63,008 nt of DNA from positions 1 to 63,008 of the forward strand of contig CAKVIS010000007.1 in assembly GCA_934754415.1 (NCBI GenBank). Direction: 5' to 3'. This DNA comes from an uncultured Bulleidia sp. (lineage in GTDB: Bacteria; Bacillota_I; Bacilli_A; Erysipelotrichales; Erysipelotrichaceae). Shown piece by piece: positions 15,334 through 23,034 of this stretch. The notes under the pieces are model-generated. The model made no database searches. It was given only the letters and a program-made list of their open reading frames with translations, and was not told the origin of the DNA. The position numbers and the translations under genes are program-made. How positions within the stretch are numbered: position 1 is the first letter of the stretch; every line of letters starts with the position of its first letter.

Positions 15334-16473
15334 ATGTTGAAAAAAGGAAAAATATGTATCACTGTATTGCTGCTGTTAAGCATGATGATACCACGGGTTT
15401 ATGCAGAAGAAGTGGAAATAGACTTACATGCTTCCAACGCGGTATTGATAAGTTCTGTCAGCGGGTCTGTATTATATGGTAAAGAAGCAGATACTCCCTG
15501 TGATTCTGGCAGTATGGTCAGATTTATGAGCGTATATACTGCTAATGGAACGGATGAAGATACGATTACGTATACACCAAAAGACGGGTTGAGTGTATCT
15601 TTTGGCTTAACGGAGGGAGCACAATATGCCAAGAAAGATCTGATGGCAGCAGTGTTGTATCAGGGGTATGAAGACTGTGCTTATGCATTAGGTTTACAGA
15701 AAGATTTTGTCTCTTCCATGAACAAATCGTCAGAGAGTCTTGGACTTACAACCAGTGTGTTTTCTAACAGTGAAGGAATATCTGCAGAAGGCCAATGTGT
15801 CAGTGCAAAGGATGTGGCGGTAATGGCTACAGGGTATATGCATATCACTGCTTTGAAAGACCTGTATACAGGATTGCAGTATACTCCTTCTACTTTAGGT
15901 GAAGGTGTTACATTGACAAGAGAACCTGTTTCTTATGATGGAATTATCGGTTTCTATGATGGACTGGATAGTAATGGAAAGTACAGCTGTGTGATGAGTG
16001 CGGAAAGAAATGGTACTTCTTTAACAGCTGTGGTATTTCAGGAAGAGTCCAAAGAAGTGGCACATGGAGAACTGATTAAGCTATTGGACTATGGATTTGC
16101 AAATTATAAAACGATTACAATCACAAAAGAACAGGTGGGGAGTAAAGAACAGGATGGAGCTACCTATGCTTTATCTCAGGATTTGTCTTTACTGATGCCA
16201 GTTTCTACAGATGAATCCAAACTGCAGTATACAATTGAAATAGTGGATGGGGATTCTGTGAATAAGGCAAGAGGCTATGTAGTGTTTACATTGAATGATG
16301 AAGAAGTGGGAAGAGTTCTTCTTGATAAGACGTTAGAAGAAAAAGAAGTGCTTTCCACCAAAGAAAAAGTCTTAAGAATTATCAATTATATGTGTGCAGG
16401 TATTGCAGGGATATTTGTTGTGTTGTATATGTTAAGACATGGCAGTAATTATATTAAGCCGGAAGGAGAATGA
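15334..16473 (+). CDS. Membrane-anchored D-Ala-D-Ala carboxypeptidase-like pseudoenzyme
   Basis: The 379-residue product has a signal peptide (MLKKGKICITVLLLLSMM, cleavage near VYAEE), an S11/DacA-like domain, and a C-terminal membrane helix (IINYMCAGIAGIFVVLYML). Its order of blocks follows DacA (SVSGSVLYGKEADTP; later DFVSSMNKSSESLGL; later SAERNGTSLTAVVF). All three catalytic motifs are changed: the SxxK site reads SMVR, the SxN region reads GYED, and the KTG region reads YDG. It is therefore probably catalytically dead and may bind muropeptides or regulate real PBPs; this role is inferred. The ATG at 15334 is chosen because it opens the signal peptide and lies six bases after TATAAT. Its stop overlaps an alternative upstream ATG (16470) of the next gene's frame. 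Confidence 0.72.
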   Translation: MLKKGKICITVLLLLSMMIPRVYAEEVEIDLHASNAVLISSVSGSVLYGKEADTPCDSGSMVRFMSVYTANGTDEDTITYTPKDGLSVSFGLTEGAQYAKKDLMAAVLYQGYEDCAYALGLQKDFVSSMNKSSESLGLTTSVFSNSEGISAEGQCVSAKDVAVMATGYMHITALKDLYTGLQYTPSTLGEGVTLTREPVSYDGIIGFYDGLDSNGKYSCVMSAERNGTSLTAVVFQEESKEVAHGELIKLLDYGFANYKTITITKEQVGSKEQDGATYALSQDLSLLMPVSTDESKLQYTIEIVDGDSVNKARGYVVFTLNDEEVGRVLLDKTLEEKEVLSTKEKVLRIINYMCAGIAGIFVVLYMLRHGSNYIKPEGE

Positions 16474-16475
16474 AC

Positions 16476-16820
16476 ATGAAGGGATTTTTAGGAACCTGGG
16501 CAGTGGATTTTCTGAGTTTATGGATACTGGATCATCTGATGGTGAGTATATATTTTCAGGATATGGAAGCTATCTTATTTACAGCTTTAGTTCTGGCATT
16601 GCTGAATAAGACTATCAGACCAATTCTGAAGGTGCTGGCATTTCCAATTACTTTTATGACACTGGGAATCTTTTCCGTTGTCATCAATACAGTGATTCTG
16701 ATGCTGGCATTCAGTATTGCAGGCTCTTATGTTTCTGGATTTGGAGGAGCATTTTTAGCAAGCATTCTGTTATCTGTATTAAACAGTGTGATTGGATCTT
16801 TGCTGGGAGTAAAGCAGTAA
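16476..16820 (+). CDS. Four-helix membrane protein, phage-holin-like family (PF04020 type)
   Basis: A 114-residue protein made almost wholly of four membrane helices, with the NKTIRPILKVLAFPITFMTL loop typical of the widespread small phage holin family IV proteins (YvlD-like). These are chromosomal and of unknown role, not true holins. I choose ATG 16476, seven bases after GGAAGGAGA, over the in-frame ATG 16470 that overlaps the previous stop and sits too near the ribosome site. It is cotranscribed with the DacA-like gene. Confidence 0.8.
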   Translation: MKGFLGTWAVDFLSLWILDHLMVSIYFQDMEAILFTALVLALLNKTIRPILKVLAFPITFMTLGIFSVVINTVILMLAFSIAGSYVSGFGGAFLASILLSVLNSVIGSLLGVKQ

Positions 16821-16829
16821 TCAGATATT

Positions 16830-16866
16830 AGATGCTCATTTGGTTTATCAGGCGGGCATCTTTTTA
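16830..16866 (+). terminator. Rho-independent terminator
   Basis: AGATGC pairs with GCATCT across a 20-base loop and is followed by five T. A modest stem. Confidence 0.6.
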
Positions 16867-16923
16867 TTTCCTAAAATAGCAAAACCCTCCTTTTTGAATT
16901 GCCCATTCGATTTAATCGAGGTG

Positions 16924-16932
16924 TGATACAAT
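16924..16932 (+). promoter_or_regulatory. Extended -10 promoter for a small transcript
   Basis: TGATACAAT is an extended -10 (TGnTACAAT). A 13-base palindrome, TCGATTTAATCGA, lies at 16907-16919 in the -35 region and could be an operator. Confidence 0.45.
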
Positions 16933-16953
16933 GTTGAACGGGAGGTATTGGTC

Positions 16954-17049
16954 ATGAACGGTACTTACCTGAAGCACCACTACTACATTTTCTATGACAA
17001 TCGATATAAATGTGATTATCACAATGGTAATGCTTTATATGATAGTTAA
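16954..17049 (+). CDS. Possible 31-residue small protein
   Basis: The ATG at 16954 is eight bases after GGGAGG and reads 31 codons: MNGTYLKHHYYIFYDNRYKC, then DYHNGNALYDS. The peptide is rich in Tyr, His and Asn with one Cys and has no signal or membrane segment. Its DNA is also part of a nested set of inverted repeats (16973-17089), so the transcript may act as a structured RNA with or without translation. A terminator follows at 17095. I do not recognise it. Confidence 0.45.
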   Translation: MNGTYLKHHYYIFYDNRYKCDYHNGNALYDS

Positions 17050-17089
17050 GGAGATAAAGAAGTAGTTTAACTACTTCTGTAGTGGTGCT
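16973..17089 (+). ncRNA. Three-way-junction-like structured transcript
   Basis: AGCACCACTAC (16973-16983) pairs perfectly with GTAGTGGTGCT (17079-17089). Inside are ATATAAA (16994-17000) with TTTATAT (17034-17040), and AGAAGTAGTT (17058-17067) with AACTACTTCT (17069-17078). Together they fold as an outer stem with two inner arms. A promoter and a terminator flank the unit. No known RNA family is recognised. Confidence 0.45.
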
Positions 17090-17094
17090 GAAAT

Positions 17095-17124
17095 AAAGAG
17101 AGAGGACGGCAATCCTCTCTCTTT
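17095..17124. terminator. Bidirectional rho-independent terminator
   Basis: AAAGAGAGAGGA and TCCTCTCTCTTT are perfect 12-bp arms around CGGCAA. A/T tracts at both ends suit termination from either strand. From here to 17476, the end of the next gene, I see no further feature. Confidence 0.8.
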
Positions 17125-17476
17125 TCAGTTGTTGTGTGTTCCACTACCACAACTTCTATGACATAATCATTATAGCATATTTTGGAAATAGCGAACAAAT
17201 AGTTATAACCTATGAAGTCAAGTGCTATGTATGATTTTGACAGGAAGAAATGGTCAGGAAAAAGTGTATGAGCTATTAAACAGACAGTTTGTTTCCTGTT
17301 TCCAGTGATTCTTGATGAGATTGCCAATGATTGTCAGAGGTTAGCTTAATGACATTGGGATTAAAGTGACTTTTTATATTGAAGTGAAAGAAGCGGATAA
17401 AGAAAAGACTGTCCAATAAGGATAGTCTTGGTAAAAAACAATGTTTGAACTAATGAAGTATATAGAATTCTCAGGA

Positions 17477-18376
17477 TTAATCTGATTTCTTTTCTCCAAC
17501 CCACTGTAATTCGTATTCACCGGTACATTCCAGAATGCCACCGTTGGAAAGGTCGATGCATTCTTCATTTTCGTAGTAGTCTTTTACTCTGCCAATGGAG
17601 TCACGGATATGTAACCCTGCATCGTTGACTGCTTTTACCTTGTAAATACCAGGACGCAGAGAACGTGGAATTTCATATACACCAGGGGTAATGGTTAATT
17701 CGTTATCATTACGTATGTAAATCAGATGCTGTTTCTTGTTGCAGGCAGCTGCATTTACTTTACGGAAGAAACGTTCTCTCAGAAAGAACAGGTCTGCATG
17801 TTCGATAGTATAGGTGAATGTATTCTTTTTTGTGGCAACGACAACATGAGAATTGTCGTGAGTGTTTCTTTTGACAAATCCCAGTCTGTGACAGTTAATG
17901 AATTTATCTGATAAGAAGTATAAAGCAATCTCTGTTTCATACAGGATGCCTTTTACTGTTTTAGAAGTTTTCTTATTTGTCGCATCAGATAAATTGTTGA
18001 TGTCTTCGCGCCTGATACCTTCAATAGTTTTGACTGCATCTTTTTCCGGAACAGCGGATTCCTCTACAGTGATCGAAGCAGGACATGCGTTCAGGCAGTG
18101 TTCTCCTTCATGTAACATTACTTTAGGCAATGGGTAAAACTTAGCTATTGTACTTTGAGGTTCATGATTTTCAAGATAGGCATCCATGATCATGTCTCTG
18201 AGGTTAGGCTGAGCTGTTACTAATTGCTGAAATAGATCAAATTGTACAGGTAACCCATAAGATGTAATGATTGTTTTACAGTTTTTGCAAATATGATGAC
18301 CATCAGAAAGACGGGATAATCTTGAAAAGAATGTGCCGCCCTCGCTGAGGCAAAAGTCGCATACATTTTTTGCCAT
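17477..18376 (-). CDS. Zinc-finger protein of unknown function
   Basis: The ATG at 18376 follows GGAGGTACTCAC on the minus strand; longer readings have no ribosome site. The 299-residue protein opens MAKNVCDFCLSEGGTFFSRL and continues to ICKNCK, a two-CxxC zinc ribbon like DUF4428. The middle (residues 110-230) is unclear, with a MLHEGEHCLNACPAS stretch. The end is a beta-rich domain (GVYEIPRSLRPGIYKVKAVN; later GGILECTGEYELQWV). It is cytoplasmic with no membrane segment. The gene stands alone between a terminator and the str operon. I can assign no function. Confidence 0.65.
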   Translation of the reverse strand: MAKNVCDFCLSEGGTFFSRLSRLSDGHHICKNCKTIITSYGLPVQFDLFQQLVTAQPNLRDMIMDAYLENHEPQSTIAKFYPLPKVMLHEGEHCLNACPASITVEESAVPEKDAVKTIEGIRREDINNLSDATNKKTSKTVKGILYETEIALYFLSDKFINCHRLGFVKRNTHDNSHVVVATKKNTFTYTIEHADLFFLRERFFRKVNAAACNKKQHLIYIRNDNELTITPGVYEIPRSLRPGIYKVKAVNDAGLHIRDSIGRVKDYYENEECIDLSNGGILECTGEYELQWVGEKKSD

Positions 18377-18495
18377 GTGAGTACCTCCGATTATCATTAT
18401 ACAAATAGTTGTCAATGTTTGCGAAGAATCGTATCGAATTTCCACAATTTCACACGATTTTTTAGGTTTTATGCGTAAAAACAGTGAAAAAACGC

Positions 18496-18523
18496 TTGAC
18501 GGGAATGTAAGTAATAGTAAAAT
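18496..18523 (+). promoter_or_regulatory. Promoter of the str operon
   Basis: TTGACG (18496-18501), a 16-base spacer and TAAAAT (18518-18523). The predicted leader of about 105 bases contains a small GCACAC/GTGTGC hairpin (18586-18605) and an AAAGGAG ribosome site. Confidence 0.65.
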
Positions 18524-18634
18524 AGATTTGCTTGGCGAATAGTGGCTTTACTGTATGTGAAGCTTATTATTTAGACTAAGGGGCGGCACACTCGGGAATG
18601 TGTGCACGATATACAAACGAAAGGAGAATTCGTA

Positions 18635-19048
18635 ATGCCAACAATAAACCAGTTGATACGCAAAGGCCGTACCGATAAAGTTTACAAGTCAAAGTCACCA
18701 GCTCTGAACAGAGGCTATAACTCTTTAAAGAGCAAGACAACAAAAATCGCATGTCCTCAGAAGAGAGGGGTTTGCACCCGTGTCGGAACAATGACACCTA
18801 AGAAACCTAACTCTGCTCTTCGTAAGTATGCCCGTGTACGTTTATCCAACGGCATGGAAGTTACAGCTTATATTCCAGGAGTAGGACACAACTTACAGGA
18901 ACACTCCGTAGTCATGATCCGTGGTGGTCGTGTTAAGGACTTACCTGGTGTTCGTTATCACATTATTCGTGGTACATTGGACTGCGCTGGTGTAAATGAT
19001 CGTAACCAGAGCCGTTCTTTATATGGCGCTAAGAAGCCTAAGAAATAA
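18635..19048 (+). CDS. rpsL: 30S ribosomal protein S12
   Basis: A 137-residue protein with the invariant S12 segments (MPTINQLIRKGR, KRGVCTRVGTMTPKKPNSAL, PGVGHNLQEHSVV, DLPGVRYHIIRGTLD). ATG 18635 is placed by AAAGGAG and by the MPTINQL start. It forms part of the decoding centre. Wild-type lysines are seen at the usual streptomycin-linked positions (TPKKPNS and GRVKDLP). The sequence reads RKYARVRL where most bacteria have RKVARVRL, a mild lineage feature. It leads the rpsL-rpsG-fusA-tuf operon. Confidence 0.98.
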   Translation: MPTINQLIRKGRTDKVYKSKSPALNRGYNSLKSKTTKIACPQKRGVCTRVGTMTPKKPNSALRKYARVRLSNGMEVTAYIPGVGHNLQEHSVVMIRGGRVKDLPGVRYHIIRGTLDCAGVNDRNQSRSLYGAKKPKK

Positions 19049-19071
19049 GGATAGAGAGGAGAAGAAAGAAA

Positions 19072-19542
19072 ATGCCAAGAAAAGGGTATGTAGCAAAACG
19101 TGATGTACTTCCAGATCCAATCTACAATTCAAAGCTTGTTACTAAATTAATCAACAGAATTATGATTGATGGTAAACGTGGTACAGCGCAAACTATTTTA
19201 TATGATGCCTTCGCAGACATCGAAAAGAAGACTGGTGAGAACCCAATGGAAGTATTCGAAAAGGCTCTCGCTAATGTAATGCCTCAATTAGAATTGAAGG
19301 TTCGCCGTGTTGGTGGTGCAAACTACCAGGTTCCAGTAGAAGTAAGTGCTGAAAGAAAACTTACATTAGGTCTACGTTGGATCGTTAACTATGCTCGTCT
19401 TAGAAACGAAAAGACAATGGAACAGAGATTAGCAAACGAAATTATGGATGCTGCTAACGGTGTTGGTGCATCTGTAAAGAAGAAAGAAGATACACATAAG
19501 ATGGCTGAAGCAAATAAAGCATTTGCTCACTATCGTTGGTAA
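19072..19542 (+). CDS. rpsG: 30S ribosomal protein S7
   Basis: A 156-residue protein with S7 hallmarks (MPRKGYVAKRDVLPDPIYNS, RVGGANYQVPVEV, LRWIVNYAR, and an end KAFAHYRW). It is the primary 16S rRNA binder of the 30S head and in E. coli the autoregulator of this operon. It starts 23 bases after rpsL with GAGAGGAGAAG upstream. Confidence 0.98.
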   Translation: MPRKGYVAKRDVLPDPIYNSKLVTKLINRIMIDGKRGTAQTILYDAFADIEKKTGENPMEVFEKALANVMPQLELKVRRVGGANYQVPVEVSAERKLTLGLRWIVNYARLRNEKTMEQRLANEIMDAANGVGASVKKKEDTHKMAEANKAFAHYRW

Positions 19543-19566
19543 TTTATTTAAGAAAGGAATAGAAAA

Positions 19567-21648
19567 ATGGGCAGAGAGTTTCCATTAAATAAGATCCGTA
19601 ATATTGGTATTATGGCTCATATCGATGCTGGTAAAACAACAACAACAGAGCGTATCCTTTATTACACAGGTAAGATTCATAAGATTGGTGAGACTCACGA
19701 TGGTGCATCCCAGATGGACTGGATGGCTCAGGAACAGGAACGTGGTATCACTATCACTTCCGCTGCAACAACAGCTCACTGGCAGGATTGCCAGATCAAT
19801 ATCATCGATACACCGGGCCACGTAGACTTCACTGCTGAAGTTGAACGTTCCTTACGTGTATTAGATGGTGCTGTTACAGTTCTTGACTCCAAAGCTGGTG
19901 TTGAACCTCAGACTGAAACAGTTTGGAGACAGGCTACAGAATATAAAGTTCCACGTATCGTTTTCTCTAACAAGATGGACGCTACTGGTGCTGACTTCGA
20001 TATGTCCGTTAACTCCATCGGTTCAAGATTAGGTGCTAAAGCAGCAGCTATTCAGATGCCAATCGGTGCAGAAAGCACATTCCGTGGAATCATCGACCTT
20101 GTTACTATGAAACAGGAAATGTACCAGAACGACCTGGGTACAGATATTCAGATTACTGATATCGATGAACAGTTCCTTGAAGAAGCTCAGTTAAAACATC
20201 AGGAATTATTAGAAGCAGTTGCTGACTATGATGATGAACTGATGATGAAGGTTCTTGAAGGTGAAGAACCAACAGTTGAAGAATTAAAAGCTGCTATCCG
20301 TAAGGGTGTATTAACTTCTGAATTCTTCCCTGTATTATGTGGTTCCGCATATAAGAACAAAGGTGTTCAGTTATTATTGGACGCTGTAGTAGATTACTTA
20401 CCTTCTCCAGTAGACGTTCCTGCTATCAAGGGACACCTGGAAAATGGTGAAGAAGAAGACAGAATTCCTGCAGATGATCAGCCATTCAGTGCTCTGGCAT
20501 TCAAGATTGCTACTGACCCATTCGTAGGAAGACTGACATATTTCCGTGTATATTCCGGTACAGCAACAGCTGGTTCTTACGTTCTCAATGCTTCTAAAGA
20601 CAAGAGAGAAAGATTAGGCCGTATCGTTCGTATGCACGCTAACCACAGAGCAGATATCACTGAAGTATATGCAGGTGATATCGCAGGTGCTGTAGGTCTG
20701 AAGTACACAACAACAGGTGATACATTATGTGATGAAGAACATCCAATCATTCTTGAATCCATGGTATTCCCTGAACCAGTTATCCAGATGTCTGTAGAAC
20801 CTAAGACAAAAGCTGACTCTCAGAAGATGGACGTTGCTTTAGCAAAACTTGCTGAAGAAGATCCTACTTTCAAGACATATACTGATGAAGAAACAGGTCA
20901 GACTATTATTGCCGGTGTTGGTGAATTACAGTTAGACATCATCATGGACCGTATGAAGAGAGAATTCAAGGTTGAAGCTGCTGCAGGTGCTCCTCAGGTT
21001 GCTTACCGTGAAACAATCACTTCCGAAGCTGAAGTTGAAGGTCGTTTCATCCGTCAGTCCGGTGGTCATGGTCAGTATGGTGACGTTTGGATTCGTTTCT
21101 CTCCAAACCCAGGACATGGCTTTGTATTCGAAGATGCTACAGTTGGTGGATCCGTACCTAAGGAATTCATCAAGCCAACTGAACAGGGGCTTATCGAAGC
21201 ATTACCTAACGGTTTAGTTGCAGGATATCCAATCGTTGATATCAAAGCAGTTCTGTTCGATGGTAGTTACCATGATGTCGACTCTTCCGAACAGGCATAT
21301 AAGATTGCTGCTAGTTTAGCTCTGAAAGAAGCAGCTAAGAAGTGTAATCCTACAATTCTTGAACCTGTCATGGCTGTAGATATTACAGCACCAAGTGAAT
21401 ACCTTGGTACAATCATGGGCGACGTTACTAAGAGACGTGGTCAGATCCGTGAACAGGAAGAAACAGGAAACGCTATTAAAGTTAAGGCATTCATCCCATT
21501 AGCTCAGATGTTTGGATATGTAACAGATCTTCGTTCCTTCACACAGGGTCGTGGAATCTACTCCATGCAGATGGATCACTATGAAGAAGTGCCAAAGAGC
21601 ATTGCTAAAGAAATTATTGCAAAAAACACCACTGGTGCTGATAAGTAA
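19567..21648 (+). CDS. fusA: Elongation factor G
   Basis: The 693-residue translocase GTPase. G1 is AHIDAGKTTTTERILYYTG, G3 DTPGHVDFTAEVERSLR, G4 NKMD, and domains II to V are complete through RGIYSMQMDHYEEVP. It drives movement of tRNAs and mRNA on the ribosome. It begins 24 bases after rpsG with AGAAAGGAATAG upstream. Codon choice is strongly biased, as expected for high expression. Domain III and the G domain show no obvious loss. Confidence 0.98.
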   Translation: MGREFPLNKIRNIGIMAHIDAGKTTTTERILYYTGKIHKIGETHDGASQMDWMAQEQERGITITSAATTAHWQDCQINIIDTPGHVDFTAEVERSLRVLDGAVTVLDSKAGVEPQTETVWRQATEYKVPRIVFSNKMDATGADFDMSVNSIGSRLGAKAAAIQMPIGAESTFRGIIDLVTMKQEMYQNDLGTDIQITDIDEQFLEEAQLKHQELLEAVADYDDELMMKVLEGEEPTVEELKAAIRKGVLTSEFFPVLCGSAYKNKGVQLLLDAVVDYLPSPVDVPAIKGHLENGEEEDRIPADDQPFSALAFKIATDPFVGRLTYFRVYSGTATAGSYVLNASKDKRERLGRIVRMHANHRADITEVYAGDIAGAVGLKYTTTGDTLCDEEHPIILESMVFPEPVIQMSVEPKTKADSQKMDVALAKLAEEDPTFKTYTDEETGQTIIAGVGELQLDIIMDRMKREFKVEAAAGAPQVAYRETITSEAEVEGRFIRQSGGHGQYGDVWIRFSPNPGHGFVFEDATVGGSVPKEFIKPTEQGLIEALPNGLVAGYPIVDIKAVLFDGSYHDVDSSEQAYKIAASLALKEAAKKCNPTILEPVMAVDITAPSEYLGTIMGDVTKRRGQIREQEETGNAIKVKAFIPLAQMFGYVTDLRSFTQGRGIYSMQMDHYEEVPKSIAKEIIAKNTTGADK

Positions 21649-21663
21649 TTATTGATTTTAGCC

Positions 21664-21702
21664 CCCGATTCACTTAGAATGTTATCGGGTTTACGATAAA
21701 AT
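21664..21702 (+). promoter_or_regulatory. Intergenic hairpin and possible secondary promoter before tuf
   Basis: CCCGAT (21664-21669) pairs with ATCGGG (21684-21689), a weak attenuator-like hairpin. TTAGAA (21674-21679) and TAAAAT (21697-21702), 17 bases apart, could give tuf extra transcription. Confidence 0.35.
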
Positions 21703-21723
21703 ATTTTTAGGAGGAAAACAAAA

Positions 21724-22917
21724 ATGGCTAAGGAACATTTCGACCGTACGCTGGAACACGTAAACGTTGGTACTATCGGTCACGTTGACCATGGTAAAAC
21801 AACATTAACAGCTGCGATCACAAAGTATCTTTCTGAACATCCAGAAGATGGTAAGGCTTCTTTCGAAGCTTATGACCAGATCGACGGTGCTCCAGAAGAA
21901 AAGGCTCGTGGTATTACTATTAATACTGCACACGTTGAGTATCAGACAAACACAAGACACTATGCACATGTTGACTGTCCAGGTCACGCCGACTATGTTA
22001 AGAACATGATCACTGGTGCAGCTCAGATGGACGGCGCTATCCTCGTAGTTGCTGCTACTGATGGACCAATGCCTCAGACACGTGAACACATCTTACTTGC
22101 TCGTCAGGTAGGTGTTCCAAAGATTGTTGTATTCTTAAACAAGTGCGATATGGTTGATGATGAAGAATTAATCGACTTAGTAGAAATGGAAGTTCGTGAA
22201 CTTCTTTCCGAATATGGATTTGATGGTGATGATACACCTATCATCCGTGGTTCCGCTTTCCAGGCATTACAGGGCGATCCAAAATGGACACCAGCTATCA
22301 AGGAACTTCTTGATGCTGTAGATACTTACATCCCAGCTCCAGAACATGAATTTGACAAACCATTCTTAATGGCTGTAGAAGACGTATTCACAATCACAGG
22401 TCGTGGTACAGTTGCTACAGGACGTGTAGAACGTGGTAAGTTATCTTTAAACGATGAAGTTGAAATCGTTGGTATCAAGCCTACATCCAAGACAGTAGTT
22501 ACTGGTATCGAAATGTTCAGAAAGACTCTGGACTTCGCTCAGGCTGGTGATAACATCGGTGCATTACTTCGTGGTGTTAACCGTGAACAGATCGAACGTG
22601 GACAGGTTCTTGCTAAACCAGGATCCGTTACACCTCATACAAAGTTCAAGGCTCAGGTTTACGTATTAACTAAGGAAGAAGGAGGACGTCATACTCCATT
22701 CGTTTCCAACTACCGTCCACAGTTCTACTTCAGAACAACAGACGTTACAGGTGTTATTACACTTCCTGAAGGAACAGATATGTGTATGCCAGGCGATAAC
22801 GTTGTAATGGAAGTTGAACTTCTCAGCCCAATCGCTATCGAACAGGGAACAAAGTTCTCCATCCGTGAAGGTGGCAGAACAGTAGGTTCCGGTAGTATCA
22901 CAGAAATCGAAGCTTAA
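21724..22917 (+). CDS. tuf: Elongation factor Tu
   Basis: The 397-residue GTPase that brings aminoacyl-tRNA to the ribosome. G1 is GHVDHGKTTL, followed by the switch segment RGITINTAHVEYQT, G3 DCPGHADYVKNMITGAAQMD, G4 NKCD, and the two beta-barrel domains ending GSGSITEIEA. AGGAGG sits 8 bases before the ATG. It closes the str operon, 75 bases after fusA, and is followed by a terminator. Confidence 0.98.
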   Translation: MAKEHFDRTLEHVNVGTIGHVDHGKTTLTAAITKYLSEHPEDGKASFEAYDQIDGAPEEKARGITINTAHVEYQTNTRHYAHVDCPGHADYVKNMITGAAQMDGAILVVAATDGPMPQTREHILLARQVGVPKIVVFLNKCDMVDDEELIDLVEMEVRELLSEYGFDGDDTPIIRGSAFQALQGDPKWTPAIKELLDAVDTYIPAPEHEFDKPFLMAVEDVFTITGRGTVATGRVERGKLSLNDEVEIVGIKPTSKTVVTGIEMFRKTLDFAQAGDNIGALLRGVNREQIERGQVLAKPGSVTPHTKFKAQVYVLTKEEGGRHTPFVSNYRPQFYFRTTDVTGVITLPEGTDMCMPGDNVVMEVELLSPIAIEQGTKFSIREGGRTVGSGSITEIEA

Positions 22918-22930
22918 TTAAAGCATCTGA

Positions 22931-22957
22931 AAAGGCACTCTTTTGAGTGTCTTTTTT
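22931..22957 (+). terminator. Rho-independent terminator after tuf
   Basis: GGCACTC pairs with GAGTGTC around TTTT, then six T. Confidence 0.85.
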
Positions 22958-23006
22958 GCATTTCTTAAGACATATGGAAATAGGTGTAATTGTAAGAAAA
23001 AAGCAG

Positions 23007-23012
23007 TATAAT
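23007..23012 (+). promoter_or_regulatory. -10 box of the dlt-like operon
   Basis: A perfect TATAAT with no clear -35, followed by GCGGAGGTGCG just before the first gene at 23035. The start of the operon is therefore probably here. Confidence 0.45.
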
Positions 23013-23034
23013 ACGTTCTTGCGGAGGTGCGTTT

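Noticed and set aside
18586..18605. S12 leader hairpin as a riboswitch or autoregulatory site
   Set aside because: Only a 6-bp stem is visible; nothing ties it to a known regulatory RNA.
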